Source: Clostridia bacterium
GTDB lineage: Bacteria; Bacillota; Clostridia; Christensenellales; Aristaeellaceae
NCBI GenBank assembly: GCA_016295665.1
Contig: JAEDKS010000002.1
Span: 1 to 32,775 of the forward strand
DNA length: 32,775 bases
Direction: 5' to 3'
Shown here: positions 15,245-23,927 of the stretch, in pieces
Numbering within the stretch: position 1 is the stretch's first letter
Layout of the letters: each line of letters starts with the position of its first letter
Position numbers and translations under genes: made by a program
The notes under the pieces: generated by a model
The model's database searches: none
Told to the model about the DNA's origin: nothing
What the model saw: the letters and a program-made list of their open reading frames with translations, nothing else

Positions 15245-16877
15245 ACGGATCCAACGGACGCTGGTGGCGGTGGCGCTCATCACGGCGCTGCTCATGTGCG
15301 TGCTGGTGACGGGCGCGCTGTATCTGTTCGTGTCCAATCAGCTGCGGAGCGAGTTGATGCAGACCGCGGCAACCCTGGGCTCCATGCTCCTGAAGCAGGA
15401 GGATCCGGTGGCGTTTCTCTCGGGCGGCGTGTATGCTGAGCGCGTGACGCTGGTGGGGGCGGACGGCACCGTGCTCTATGAGTCCAGCCGCTCCACCGAG
15501 GGCATGGACAATCACCTGTCCCGCACCGAAATCGACGAGGCCCTGACCCGGGGAGAGGGCTTTGCCGTCCGCAACAGCTCCACCCTGGGGGAGGCGCGGC
15601 TCTACTACGCCCTGCGTCTGGACAGCGGCATGGTGCTGCGCGTCTCCGGCGCTCAGCGGACGCTGCTGGCGATGCTGCTGGGGGTGCTGGGCTGGATTCT
15701 GGCGGGCGCGGTGGCCTGTGTGCTGCTGGCGGTGCTGTTGGCGCGGCCGCTGACCGCACGGCTGGTCAAGCCCATCAACGCCATTGACCTGGATCATCCG
15801 CTGGAGAGCGACGCCTACGAGGAGCTGACCCCGGTGCTGCGCCGTATGGACAGCCAGAATGCGCGCATCGCCGCGCAGATGGAGCGCCTGACCGCCCAGC
15901 ACAACGAGCTGGATGCCATCCTGGGCAGCATGCGCGAGGGGCTGGTGCTGCTGGATCGCAGGCACATCGTGCTGACCATGAATGCCGCTGCCTGCCGCCT
16001 GCTGCAGGTGGAGGACAACCCCATCGGCAAGACCATGCTGGCGGTGACCCGAAGCGACGAGCTGGTGAAGCTGCTGGACGCGGGCATGGGCGAGAGCGAC
16101 ATGACCCTGGGCGGACGCGTGCTGCACGTGTCCATCTCGGTGGTGGAGGAGGGCGGCATGTGCATCCTGTTCCAGGACGTGACCGACCGCACCGCCGCCG
16201 AGGAGAGCCGCCGTCAGTTCTCCGCCAACGTGAGCCACGAGCTGCGCACGCCCCTGACCACGGTCTCCGGCTACGCGGAGCTGCTGAGCGAGGGGCTGGT
16301 CAAGCCCGAGGACACCCGGGAGATGGGCAGCCGCATCTTGCGGGAGAGCCGGCGGCTGCTGACCCTGATCGAGGACATCATCCGCCTGTCCCGGCTGGAC
16401 GAGGGCGTGACCCGTGAGCTGTCCGGCTGCGACCTGAAGGCCATCGCCACCGCCTGCCGGGAGAAGCTCCAGAAGCTGGCGGAGGAAAAGCAGATCACCG
16501 TCACCGTGACGGGCACGCCCCGGATGGTCACCGGCGACCGGGTGCTGCTGGAGGAAATGATCACCAACCTGATGGAGAACGGCATCAAGTACAATCGCCC
16601 GGGCGGGCACGTGGAGGTCACCGTGGAGCAGCGGGGCAACCGCCCGCAGGTGACGGTGCAGGACGACGGCGTGGGCATCCCGAAGGAGCACCAGCCCCAT
16701 GTGTTCGAGCGCTTCTACCGGGTGGACAAGAGCCGCAGCAAGCAGAGCGGCGGCACCGGGCTGGGGCTGTCCATCGTCAAGCATGGCGCGCTGGCCCACC
16801 ACGCGGAGATCGAGCTGCAGAGCGAGCCTGGAAGGGGCACGCGTATCTCCCTGCTGTTCCCGCCCTGCCAGGCGTAG
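15237..16877 (+). CDS. phoR: PhoR-type sensor histidine kinase
   Basis: A 546-residue membrane kinase. The ATG at 15237 overlaps phoP by eight bases. Domains: membrane helix (about 9-31), extracytoplasmic sensor (about 32-140), second helix (about 142-168), short HAMP-like linker (VKPINAIDLDHPLES), PAS domain (about 225-320), HisKA with phospho-acceptor His334 in NVSHELRTPLT, and HATPase_c (about 435-545). The ATPase N box is NLMENGIKYN, G1 DDGVGI, F box FERFYRVD and G2 GGTGLGLSIVKH. The layout matches Gram-positive PhoR. It would phosphorylate the PhoP-like protein under phosphate limitation, with input from the Pst importer and PhoU. Confidence 0.93.
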   Translation: MRKRIQRTLVAVALITALLMCVLVTGALYLFVSNQLRSELMQTAATLGSMLLKQEDPVAFLSGGVYAERVTLVGADGTVLYESSRSTEGMDNHLSRTEIDEALTRGEGFAVRNSSTLGEARLYYALRLDSGMVLRVSGAQRTLLAMLLGVLGWILAGAVACVLLAVLLARPLTARLVKPINAIDLDHPLESDAYEELTPVLRRMDSQNARIAAQMERLTAQHNELDAILGSMREGLVLLDRRHIVLTMNAAACRLLQVEDNPIGKTMLAVTRSDELVKLLDAGMGESDMTLGGRVLHVSISVVEEGGMCILFQDVTDRTAAEESRRQFSANVSHELRTPLTTVSGYAELLSEGLVKPEDTREMGSRILRESRRLLTLIEDIIRLSRLDEGVTRELSGCDLKAIATACREKLQKLAEEKQITVTVTGTPRMVTGDRVLLEEMITNLMENGIKYNRPGGHVEVTVEQRGNRPQVTVQDDGVGIPKEHQPHVFERFYRVDKSRSKQSGGTGLGLSIVKHGALAHHAEIELQSEPGRGTRISLLFPPCQA

Positions 16878-16880
16878 CAG

Positions 16881-16916
16881 GCAAAAGGACAGGGGGAAGG
16901 CCTCCTGTCCTTTTGC
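16881..16916. terminator. Bidirectional terminator between phoR and the MutS2-like gene
   Basis: A perfect 13-bp inverted repeat GCAAAAGGACAGG / CCTGTCCTTTTGC with a 10-base loop. The AAAA and TTTT at the stem ends let it stop transcripts from either side, which suits the convergent genes. Confidence 0.85.
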
Positions 16917-16929
16917 GTGGGGCGATGCG

Positions 16930-18831
16930 TCAGGCATCGCCGCCCTCCGTGCCCTCCCGATGGACGATGCGCTGGGTGGGGTCAAACTTGCGGGCCATGT
17001 CGTGGGCCGCCTTCCGGTTCGCCACCGTGTCAAAGATGATGGAGAAGTCGTAGTCCGGCGGGTACAGCTCGCTGGCGGGCACGCGCAGCTGGAGGCGCGT
17101 GTGGCGCAGGGTGCGCTTCTCGCCCCGCACCTGTACGATCACGTTGCCCGCCTCGTCCTCCGGGCGGTAGACGATGCCGATGATGCCCTCCGGCTGCACG
17201 GTCACGCTGTCGCCCACCGAGAAGCGCTGCACCGCCTGCACGGCGGGACGAACCCGCTGCAATCGGGTGGCGGGTACGGTCATGGGCGGCGCGGCGGGCA
17301 GGGAGACCGGCACGCCGGCAGCCTCTGCGGCCCGGCGCAGCAGGCGCTCGTGCAGGCCAAGCCGCCGAGCGATCTCCAGCGCACAGCTCTCGCCGGCCTG
17401 CCCCAGCTCCAGACGGTACAGGGGCGACAGCGTCTCCCGGTCAAAGGCCATCCGTGCGGGTACGACGCCCGGCGTGTCCACGGCCCACTGCTTTACCTGC
17501 GGGTCGTGGGTGGTGACCAGGAAGCGGCAGCCGCGCCGCAGCAGCTCCTCCAGCACCGCGATGGCGATGCCGCTGCCCTCGGCGGGATCGGTGCCGCTGC
17601 CCAGCTCGTCCAGCAGCACCAGGCTGTCCCGGCTGACCAGGCGCAGCATGCGGATGACGTTGGTCATGTGCCCAGAGAAGGTGGACAGGCTCTGGGTGAT
17701 GGACTGGCTGTCGCCGATGTCGCAGTACACGCCGTCGCACAGCCCCAGCTCCGTGCCCTCCGCGCAGGGCAGGTGCAGGCCGCACTGCGCCATCAGGCAC
17801 ATGAGCCCCACGGTTTTCAGCGCCACGGTCTTGCCGCCCGTGTTGGGGCCGGTGATGGCGATGCCGCAGTCCTCGCCCTCCAGCGTCAGGCTCAGGGGGA
17901 CGCACCGCTCCGGGGGCAGCAGCGGATGTCGCGCCTCCTTCAGCACGATGCGCCGCGTGGCGGTCAGGGTGACGGGGCGGGCGTTCAGCTGCACGCTGTA
18001 GCGGGCCCGGGCGAACAGCACGTCCAGCGCGACCATGGCGCGGCTGCTCCGGTGCAGCGCCGCCTCCTGGTCGGCGACCTCCCCGGAGAGCTGGTAGAGC
18101 ACCCGGCGCTCCTCGCAGTCGATGTCGATTTCCAGCGCGTCCAGCTCCTGCCGCAGGGGTACGATGCCGGCGGGCTCCATGAATACCGTGCCGCCCTTCG
18201 CGGAGGCATCCACCACCGTTCCCTCAAAGCTGCTCTGGTACCGGCGCTGCACGGGCACCACATACCGCCCCGCACGCTGGGTGATGTAGCTGTCCGCCAG
18301 GTACGTTTTGTGTCGGGCAAGGATGCGGTTCAGCTTCTCCCGCAGCTCCTGCCCCAGCACCTCCCGGCGGCGGCGCAGGGTGCGCAGGGTGGGGGAGGCC
18401 TCGTCCAGCACCGCGTCCTCCCGGACGCAGCGGTCGATGGTGTCCTCCAGCTCGCTCAGCGCCGGCAGCTCCACCCGCCAGGAGGCCATGGCGGGGCTGA
18501 TGGCGGCGCTGTTCTCCAGATAGCGGCGCAGCGCCCGCACCGATGCGGCAAACCGCGCCACCCCGCAGAGCTGCTCCGGCGAGAGCATGGCGCCCTGAAC
18601 AGCGCCGGTGATGGCCTCCTCCAGCCCCTCCATAATGGCCAGCGGCGGCGTGCCCAGCTGCTCCAGCACGCGCCGGGCGGCTGTGGTCTCCTCCATGCGG
18701 GCGCGGCACTCGCCCTCCATCAGGGAGGGGGTCAGGTGGGAGAGCGCCTCCCGGGCGGCGGGGGATACCGCCTGGTTTTGCAGTTGGCTGATGATCTGAT
18801 CGAAATTCAGGGTGAGTTCGTCCTGCTTCAT
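16930..18831 (-). CDS. MutS2-like DNA-repair-type ATPase lacking the Smr domain
   Basis: A 633-residue protein of the MutS2 group. The N-terminal core and clamp region (about 1-310) contains a QSSFEGTVVDASAKGGTVFMEP-type segment as in MutS2. The ATPase domain (about 315-520) has Walker A TGPNTGGKT near residue 335, Walker B LVLLDELGSGTDPAEG near 412, and the VTTHDPQVKQWA segment. Bacterial MutS2 is usually about 780 residues and ends in an Smr nuclease domain. Here a short beta-rich segment (FSVGDSVTVQPEGIIGIVY) and a tail with YPPDYDFSIIFDTVANRK replace it. I recall Smr-less paralogues with such a tail in Clostridia, but their role is not settled. A role in recombination control or ribosome rescue is inference only. 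AGGAG lies eight bases before the ATG. Confidence 0.85.
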   Translation of the reverse strand: MKQDELTLNFDQIISQLQNQAVSPAAREALSHLTPSLMEGECRARMEETTAARRVLEQLGTPPLAIMEGLEEAITGAVQGAMLSPEQLCGVARFAASVRALRRYLENSAAISPAMASWRVELPALSELEDTIDRCVREDAVLDEASPTLRTLRRRREVLGQELREKLNRILARHKTYLADSYITQRAGRYVVPVQRRYQSSFEGTVVDASAKGGTVFMEPAGIVPLRQELDALEIDIDCEERRVLYQLSGEVADQEAALHRSSRAMVALDVLFARARYSVQLNARPVTLTATRRIVLKEARHPLLPPERCVPLSLTLEGEDCGIAITGPNTGGKTVALKTVGLMCLMAQCGLHLPCAEGTELGLCDGVYCDIGDSQSITQSLSTFSGHMTNVIRMLRLVSRDSLVLLDELGSGTDPAEGSGIAIAVLEELLRRGCRFLVTTHDPQVKQWAVDTPGVVPARMAFDRETLSPLYRLELGQAGESCALEIARRLGLHERLLRRAAEAAGVPVSLPAAPPMTVPATRLQRVRPAVQAVQRFSVGDSVTVQPEGIIGIVYRPEDEAGNVIVQVRGEKRTLRHTRLQLRVPASELYPPDYDFSIIFDTVANRKAAHDMARKFDPTQRIVHREGTEGGDA

Positions 18832-19071
18832 GAAATCGCTCCTGTCTCATGGCGTTGGTGGCTGGCATGAGCGGGGGAGACGGGCAGTGCCGGGCGGGCT
18901 GACGCGAAAGGCCACGGGATGGACGCAGCAAAAAAGACAGCGCATCGGCCCGGCGGAAGGGCAAAGCAAACAGGCGGTCATGCCGCCACGGTGCCTGCCT
19001 GCACCTTCCTGCCCCTTACGCAACCGATGACATACTGCCTCCAGCAAATCCGCTTTCGCGGTGATGGGAAC

Positions 19072-19100
19072 AGCATAGCACAGGAGATGGGAAATGTCAA
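19072..19100 (-). promoter_or_regulatory. Promoter of the MutS2-like gene, with a long leader
   Basis: On the minus strand: -35 TTGACA (19095-19100), a 17-base spacer, and -10 TATGCT (19072-19077). The expected start near 19065 leaves a leader of about 234 bases before the ATG at 18831. That leader holds three small perfect hairpins (CCGC-GAAA-GCGG; GGTGC/GCACC; GGCGG/CCGCC) but no motif of a riboswitch class I know. No gene is seen in 18832-19112. Confidence 0.75.
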
Positions 19101-19112
19101 GCGAACGCCACA

Positions 19113-19146
19113 GAAAACGGCGGGCTCCCGGCAGGGAACCCGTCGT
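19113..19146 (-). terminator. Terminator at the end of the murA operon
   Basis: On the minus strand a 13-bp stem with one mismatch (ACGACGGGTTCCC / GGGAGCCCGCCGT, loop TGCC) starts at the stop codon of the J-domain gene and is followed by a TTTT tract. Confidence 0.8.
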
Positions 19147-19676
19147 TACTTCCGGTGATGCCGGAGCAGCTTCCGGATGCGGCCCATCAGCGTCTGGGAT
19201 TTGCGCAGCGCGATGGTGGCATCGAGGGCGCCACGGCGGTATTCGATGTTGTTGGGGTCGCGGCGTACCGCCTCCCGGAAGGACTGGCAGGCCGAGTCGT
19301 ACTGCTCCATCGCCATCAGGATCAGCCCCTGCTGATGGAACCAGGCCGCGTTCCGGGTGCGGGCGCGCATCAGCTGACGCAGGGCGCTCTCCGGGCTGCG
19401 CTGCCGCAGCATCTTCCGGGCCAGCTGCACCGCGTCCTCGCAGGCGATCTGCTGCGTGTAGGGCTTGGCGGCCCGGTCGGTGGCCAGACGCAGCGCCTCC
19501 TGATAGGCGTGGTTCAGCGCGATCATGCGCTCCTGGGCTGCGTGCTGGGCGGCAGCGTCCTGAAACTGGTCGGGGTGGCCCTGCTTTGCCAGCAGGTGAT
19601 AGGCATGGCGGACCTCCTCCGCCGTTGCCGTGGGTGGGATGCCAAGGGCCGCAAAGGGGTCGCTCGTGGAAATCAC
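19146..19676 (-). CDS. J-domain (DnaJ-like) protein with TPR-like C-terminus
   Basis: A protein of about 176 residues. Residues 5-70 form a J domain starting DPFAALGIPPTATAEEVRHAY, with the HPD tripeptide at 34-36 that stimulates DnaK-type ATPases. The rest is helical, with a TPR-like repeat (AWFHQQGLILMAMEQYDSACQ). There are no Gly/Phe-rich or zinc-finger regions, so it is a specialised J protein, not DnaJ itself. The start is uncertain. GTG at 19674-19676 lies inside the very strong ribosome site GGAGGTGAT, and the codon at the ideal distance (19665-19667) is ACG, with ATT at 19671-19673. It lies 36 bases after murA and is probably the last gene of that operon. Confidence 0.82.
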   Translation of the reverse strand: MISTSDPFAALGIPPTATAEEVRHAYHLLAKQGHPDQFQDAAAQHAAQERMIALNHAYQEALRLATDRAAKPYTQQIACEDAVQLARKMLRQRSPESALRQLMRARTRNAAWFHQQGLILMAMEQYDSACQSFREAVRRDPNNIEYRRGALDATIALRKSQTLMGRIRKLLRHHRK

Positions 19677-19712
19677 CTCCGTTTCAGCGGCGGGAGCGGG
19701 GTGCTCGCGCCG

Positions 19713-20978
19713 TCAGCAGATGGCCTCCCGGTGAATGTCCGCGCCCAGGGAGCAGAGCTTCTGCTCGATGTGCTCGTAGCCCCGGTCAATGTACTCCAGC
19801 TCGTAAATCTCCGTGACGCCCCGCGCCATCAGCCCCGCCACCAATAGCGCCGCGCCCGCGCGCAGGTCGGTGGTGGTCACGGGGGCGCCGTGCAGCTCCT
19901 CCACGCCCTCGACGATGGCGGTGCGATCCATGATGCGAACCCGGGCCCCCATGCGGCTCAGCTCGTCCATGTGCCGGAAGCGGTTCTCAAAGATGGTCTC
20001 CTGAATGACGCTGGTGCCCCGGGCGGTGGTCAGCAAGGCGCTCATGGGCTGCTGCAGGTCGGTGGGGAAGCCCGGGTAGACCTGCGTCTTGATGTTCACC
20101 GCCCGCACGCCGCTGGAGGAGGAGCGCACGCGGATGGCATCGTCGCTGTCCGTGACGCGGATGCCCATCTCCAGCAGCTTGGCGGTCAGCGCCTCCATAT
20201 GGGTGGGGATGCAGCCGTTGATGACCACATCGCCCCGGGTGGCGGCGGCGGCGATCATCAGCGTGCCCGTCTCGATCTGGTCGGGGATGACCGCGTAGGT
20301 GGTGGTGTGCAGGTAGCCCTGACCCTTGATGCGGATCACATCCGTGCCGGCCCCCTTCACCTTCGCACCCATGCTGTTCAGGAAGTTCGCCAGATCCACG
20401 ATGTGGGGCTCCTTGGCGGCGTTGTAGATGATGGTGGTGCCCTTGGCCTTGGCGGCGGCAAGCATCACGTTGATGGTGCCGCCCACGGTGACCACGTCAA
20501 AGAACACGTCGCTGCCCACCAGCTCCTCCGCCACGATGTGGTAGGTGCCGCCGATCTCCTCGGTTTCCGCGCCCAGGCTGGCGAAGCCCTTCAGATGCTG
20601 GTCAATGGGCCGGGAGCCGATGCGGCAGCCGCCCGGATAGGGCACCTTCGCCTCTCCGCAGCGGCCCAGCAGCGCTCCCAGCAGGTAGTAGCTGGCGCGG
20701 AGCTTCCGGGCATCCTGATAGGAGACCTCCCGGCCCTCGGCGGGGCGCGGATCCACCGTCATGAACGCGCCGGGCACATAGTCAACCCGGGCGCCCAGGG
20801 ACTGCAGAATGTCCACCAGCACCCGCACGTCGTCGATGTCGGGCAGATTCTCGATGGTACAGGGCTCATCGCACAGGAGCGTGGCGGGAATGACCGCCAC
20901 CGCCGTGTTCTTGCCGCCGCTGACGCGCACGGTACCCTGCAGGGGATGACCACCAGTGATCAGCATCCGTTCTTTCAT
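19713..20978 (-). CDS. murA: UDP-N-acetylglucosamine 1-carboxyvinyltransferase (MurA)
   Basis: A 421-residue cytosolic enzyme that transfers enolpyruvate from phosphoenolpyruvate to UDP-GlcNAc, the first committed step of peptidoglycan synthesis. The start of the fold (GGHPLQGTVRVSGGKNTAVAVIPATLL) has the conserved Lys-Asn pair. The catalytic Cys118 lies in PGGCRIGSRPID, so the Cys-to-Asp change that gives fosfomycin resistance is absent. PTDLQQP and RAGAALLVAGL are also typical. GGAGG lies five bases before the ATG. It is third in an apparent operon led by two secreted proteins, 57 bases after the second. The window cannot tell whether a second MurA paralogue exists. Confidence 0.96.
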   Translation of the reverse strand: MKERMLITGGHPLQGTVRVSGGKNTAVAVIPATLLCDEPCTIENLPDIDDVRVLVDILQSLGARVDYVPGAFMTVDPRPAEGREVSYQDARKLRASYYLLGALLGRCGEAKVPYPGGCRIGSRPIDQHLKGFASLGAETEEIGGTYHIVAEELVGSDVFFDVVTVGGTINVMLAAAKAKGTTIIYNAAKEPHIVDLANFLNSMGAKVKGAGTDVIRIKGQGYLHTTTYAVIPDQIETGTLMIAAAATRGDVVINGCIPTHMEALTAKLLEMGIRVTDSDDAIRVRSSSSGVRAVNIKTQVYPGFPTDLQQPMSALLTTARGTSVIQETIFENRFRHMDELSRMGARVRIMDRTAIVEGVEELHGAPVTTTDLRAGAALLVAGLMARGVTEIYELEYIDRGYEHIEQKLCSLGADIHREAIC

Positions 20979-21035
20979 GTGTACCTCCGGCAGGGGGATG
21001 GCCCTGCCCGTTTTGTTCGGGGAAGCGGCACAGGC

Positions 21036-23147
21036 TTACTGGAACTCGATCTGGCCCACCTGCTCCGAGATGCCGATGCCCATGACCTCCGTGGTCTTGC
21101 GGGGGCTCGTGGTCATCTTGCCGTTGGATTCGTACTTGCCGATCTCGTTGATGCGCTGGCCCATGAACGTCATGGCGGCGGTTTGTCCGCCGTCCAGGTT
21201 GAACGCCAGGGTGCAGCCCCGGGCCTTCATCATCTGCATGAGCTGATTGAGCGTGACGCCGTCGCTGCGGGTCAGGCGGCCTTCGCACAGGATGCAGATG
21301 TAGTGTCCCGGCTCGATCATGCCCACGGCGCAGCGGGGCTGCTTCGAGTCCTTCCGGGCCAGAACCCAGTCGCTGAACTGACCGTCCTTGAGCAGGATGG
21401 GGCCGAAGGAGTACACATTCACGGCGCCCTTCGCCAGGTATTCCTCGCCGGTCATTTCACAGCTGGCGTTGACCTCCATGCTGCCGTCGGGGTAGAAGGC
21501 CAGCGTGTCCAGATTCGGGAACAGGGTGGTGTAGTCCTTGTAGGCCTTCTCGTAGAGAATCTCGCCGTCGCGGATGATCAGGCCGATGGGACGCGTGCCG
21601 CCCTTGCGGTAGACGTAGTAGTCCGTGTTCATGGCGAAGGCCAGCTGATTGCGCTTCGCGGTGTCCTCGATGTCCGCAGTTTCGGACAGCTTGTTCGGGT
21701 TGTAGGGGTAGGTTTTCAGATACTCGCCCGCCTCGGTGTCGCACCAGATTTCAGCGTCGTACCAGGTCAGGTTCTGTCCGCCGTCGTACTTGCGCTCAAT
21801 GACCACCTTGACGGTCTGGCTGATGTACACGAACAGGCCCTCGGTGTTGTTGGCCAGCACATACTCGCCCTCGTCCAGATAGCCCTTTTCGTTCAGCGCC
21901 GGCAGGGTGGACAGGTACGCGGGCTCCGGGGTGGGGACGGGGGTCGGCGCGGGCGTGGGGGTCACGCCGGGCTCCAGCGTCGGCTTCGGCGCGCCGATGT
22001 TCTCCAGAAAGTCATTCTTCTCCACATCCGGCCCCACCTCGCTGCGCACCAGGCCGAACAGCTCGTTGTCATATTCTACGCCCGTATTGGCCACGTCATA
22101 CTTGGTGCCGTCCTGCGTGACGTGGTAGGTGAAGGCCTGAATGGCCAGGTCGCGCCCGGTCTGACCGTAATAGGCGCCCAGCGGCACGTCCCAGTCCACG
22201 CGAATCTGGTTTTCCTCCCACAGGTGCAGGTACAGCTTCTGCACCTGCCAGGCGTTCTCGCCCGTGGCAGCCAGGTCATAGACCTTCTGCAGCGCGTCCG
22301 CCACCATCTTGTGCTGTCCGTGACCGTACTCGCCATTCACGTCGTGGGAGACCACCACCTGCGGCTTCACCTGCTGAATTACCCCGGTGAAGAAGGCGAG
22401 CACCTTGCTCTCGCCGCCGGCGGTCTTGTAGCAGTCGGACACCTTGCTCTGGGATTTGTCCGGGAAATCGCCGATGATGGGATAGCTGTGATAGCCCATG
22501 CTCCACAGTGCGTTGAGCAGCTCGGAGCGGCGGGTGGTGTTGGAGTAGGTATAGTAGCAGATCGCCACCGAATAGCCCCGATCCACCGCGTAGGTGGGGA
22601 TGGCGCCGCAGAAGAAGATCAGGTCATCGTCGGGATGCGTCGCCACCAGCAGCAGGTCGGCGTTCTCCGGTGTGGGCTCCCACCGCTGCACCCAGCTGGG
22701 CACATCGCCCGCGCCCAGCACGAACAGCTCGTTGATGTCCAGCTGGAAGGCCTTCTCCTGCGTCACATACAGCCGGATGGCATCCGCGCCCTCCGGGATG
22801 GCGATGTAGGCGTGGTAGTAGGAGGTGTCGCCCTCGCAGTAGGTGACCCAGTCGCTGCCCTGCTTCACCTGAATCTCATAGCTCTCGGGCATCTGCGCGA
22901 AGCAGATGTACAGGCCGTGGATGGGCGTGGCGTCCGGCGCGTCGATGGTGATCCAGGGGTTCCTCTGGGCCTTCTCGGTGCGCCAGTGGGAGGTGTACTT
23001 GCGGTCGTACATCATGGTGTACTTGTAGTAGGAATTGGACGCCTTGAAGGTGCAGCTCTCCGTCAGGTCGGGGGCCTCCGCCGCCAGACCTGTGGCGGAT
23101 ACCCCCAGCAGCAGCGCCAGCAGCAGGCCGATCAGCCACTTCCTCAT
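21036..23147 (-). CDS. Secreted fusion: PIG-L-type deacetylase plus NAGPA-type phosphodiester glycosidase
   Basis: A 703-residue exported protein. Residues 1-23 are a signal peptide (ATGLAAE). Residues about 24-145 look like a beta-rich discoidin-like binding domain. Residues about 160-385 are a PIG-L/LmbE deacetylase: HPDDD at 171-175 (the metal-binding HxDD) and the second metal site HDVNGEYGHGQH (268-279). A Thr-Pro linker (about 395-410) follows, then about 120 residues of unclear fold, and then a C-terminal domain (about 540-703) with AFNLDGGQTAAM near 660, the hallmark of the NAGPA/DUF2233 phosphodiester glycosidases. PIG-L enzymes remove acetyl from GlcNAc; NAGPA enzymes remove GlcNAc from phosphodiesters. 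Together they suggest processing of a GlcNAc-phosphate envelope glycan; this is inference. It starts three bases after the previous gene and precedes murA. Confidence 0.87.
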   Translation of the reverse strand: MRKWLIGLLLALLLGVSATGLAAEAPDLTESCTFKASNSYYKYTMMYDRKYTSHWRTEKAQRNPWITIDAPDATPIHGLYICFAQMPESYEIQVKQGSDWVTYCEGDTSYYHAYIAIPEGADAIRLYVTQEKAFQLDINELFVLGAGDVPSWVQRWEPTPENADLLLVATHPDDDLIFFCGAIPTYAVDRGYSVAICYYTYSNTTRRSELLNALWSMGYHSYPIIGDFPDKSQSKVSDCYKTAGGESKVLAFFTGVIQQVKPQVVVSHDVNGEYGHGQHKMVADALQKVYDLAATGENAWQVQKLYLHLWEENQIRVDWDVPLGAYYGQTGRDLAIQAFTYHVTQDGTKYDVANTGVEYDNELFGLVRSEVGPDVEKNDFLENIGAPKPTLEPGVTPTPAPTPVPTPEPAYLSTLPALNEKGYLDEGEYVLANNTEGLFVYISQTVKVVIERKYDGGQNLTWYDAEIWCDTEAGEYLKTYPYNPNKLSETADIEDTAKRNQLAFAMNTDYYVYRKGGTRPIGLIIRDGEILYEKAYKDYTTLFPNLDTLAFYPDGSMEVNASCEMTGEEYLAKGAVNVYSFGPILLKDGQFSDWVLARKDSKQPRCAVGMIEPGHYICILCEGRLTRSDGVTLNQLMQMMKARGCTLAFNLDGGQTAAMTFMGQRINEIGKYESNGKMTTSPRKTTEVMGIGISEQVGQIEFQ

Positions 23148-23150
23148 GGT

Positions 23151-23897
23151 TTACTCCGCCTCCTTTGCCCCGATGGTGTACGGGTCATCCAGCGTGCCGC
23201 TGCCGCCTGTGATGACGGCAAGGGACAGGTCGAGGTAGCAGGCGGGACGGCAGCCCTCGTCCACCGTGATGACGTTGATATAGCCGATGTTGCCCTTGGC
23301 CTTGGTGCAGCAGGCAGCCTGCGGATTGGTGGTGGACTGGGTCAGCGTCCAGTAGGGGCTGTGGTTGCCCCGGGCGGAACGGTAGATAAACAGGTCGCTC
23401 TGCCCTTTGGCGTTGGGACGCGTGGCCCAGGCGGTGCCCCAGGCCTTCCGCGATTCATCCAAGGTGAAGCCGTAGGACGCGTTCTTCAGGTCGTCCTTGG
23501 TCACGAGGAACAGACGACCGTAGCTTTCCGTTTCCACCAGCAGCGGCAGCTCCGCGTCGGTGAAAGCGGTCTGGGTAAACTCGCCGTTCAGAAAGGCGCA
23601 CATCTCGGTGATGGCAAAGTCGCCGCCGGACTTTTCCCAGGCCTTGTAGTCGTCGTGCAGACGGTGCGCCTGCAGAATATATTCGCTGAGCAGATAGGCG
23701 TGGTCGTCCTCCGTCGCCAGCACGCGCCAGACAATCGGCAGCACGGCCCCATCCGCCTCCTGCGGATACTGTCCCAGGGCAACATACACATAGCCGTCCG
23801 AAGCGGAATAGCCGCGCAGGGCAGCCTCCTCCGCCAGCGCGGGCTGACAGCACACAGCCAGCAGCAGCGCCAGCAGCATGACAAGCACTCGTTTCAT
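23151..23897 (-). CDS. Secreted DUF6273-like protein
   Basis: A 248-residue exported protein with a signal peptide (about 1-22, ending PALAEE). The body has the pattern I associate with DUF6273: VYVALGQYPQ early, IVWRVL, AYLLSEYIL, an acidic/aromatic segment before LNGEFTQTAF, and a C-terminal RPACYLDLS followed by GTLDDPY. No catalytic motif is evident. Such domains are frequent in secreted proteins of gut Clostridia and their function is unknown. A clear promoter lies directly upstream and AGGAGG precedes the ATG. It is the first gene of the murA operon, which ties it loosely to the envelope. Confidence 0.75.
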   Translation of the reverse strand: MKRVLVMLLALLLAVCCQPALAEEAALRGYSASDGYVYVALGQYPQEADGAVLPIVWRVLATEDDHAYLLSEYILQAHRLHDDYKAWEKSGGDFAITEMCAFLNGEFTQTAFTDAELPLLVETESYGRLFLVTKDDLKNASYGFTLDESRKAWGTAWATRPNAKGQSDLFIYRSARGNHSPYWTLTQSTTNPQAACCTKAKGNIGYINVITVDEGCRPACYLDLSLAVITGGSGTLDDPYTIGAKEAE

Positions 23898-23927
23898 GCT
23901 GAAAATCCTCCTTTTTTACCAGAGTAA

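Noticed and set aside
18847..19047. A small 66-codon frame and a possible T-box leader before the MutS2-like gene
   Set aside because: The frame has only a TTG start with no spaced ribosome site. The leader lacks the T-box AGGGUGGNACCGCG element.
19890..23927. A 1345-codon open frame on the plus strand
   Set aside because: It lies antisense to murA, the PIG-L-NAGPA gene and the DUF6273 gene, all of which have clear domains. GC-rich coding strands often leave long open antisense frames. The translation is His/Gln/Gly-rich without domain logic.
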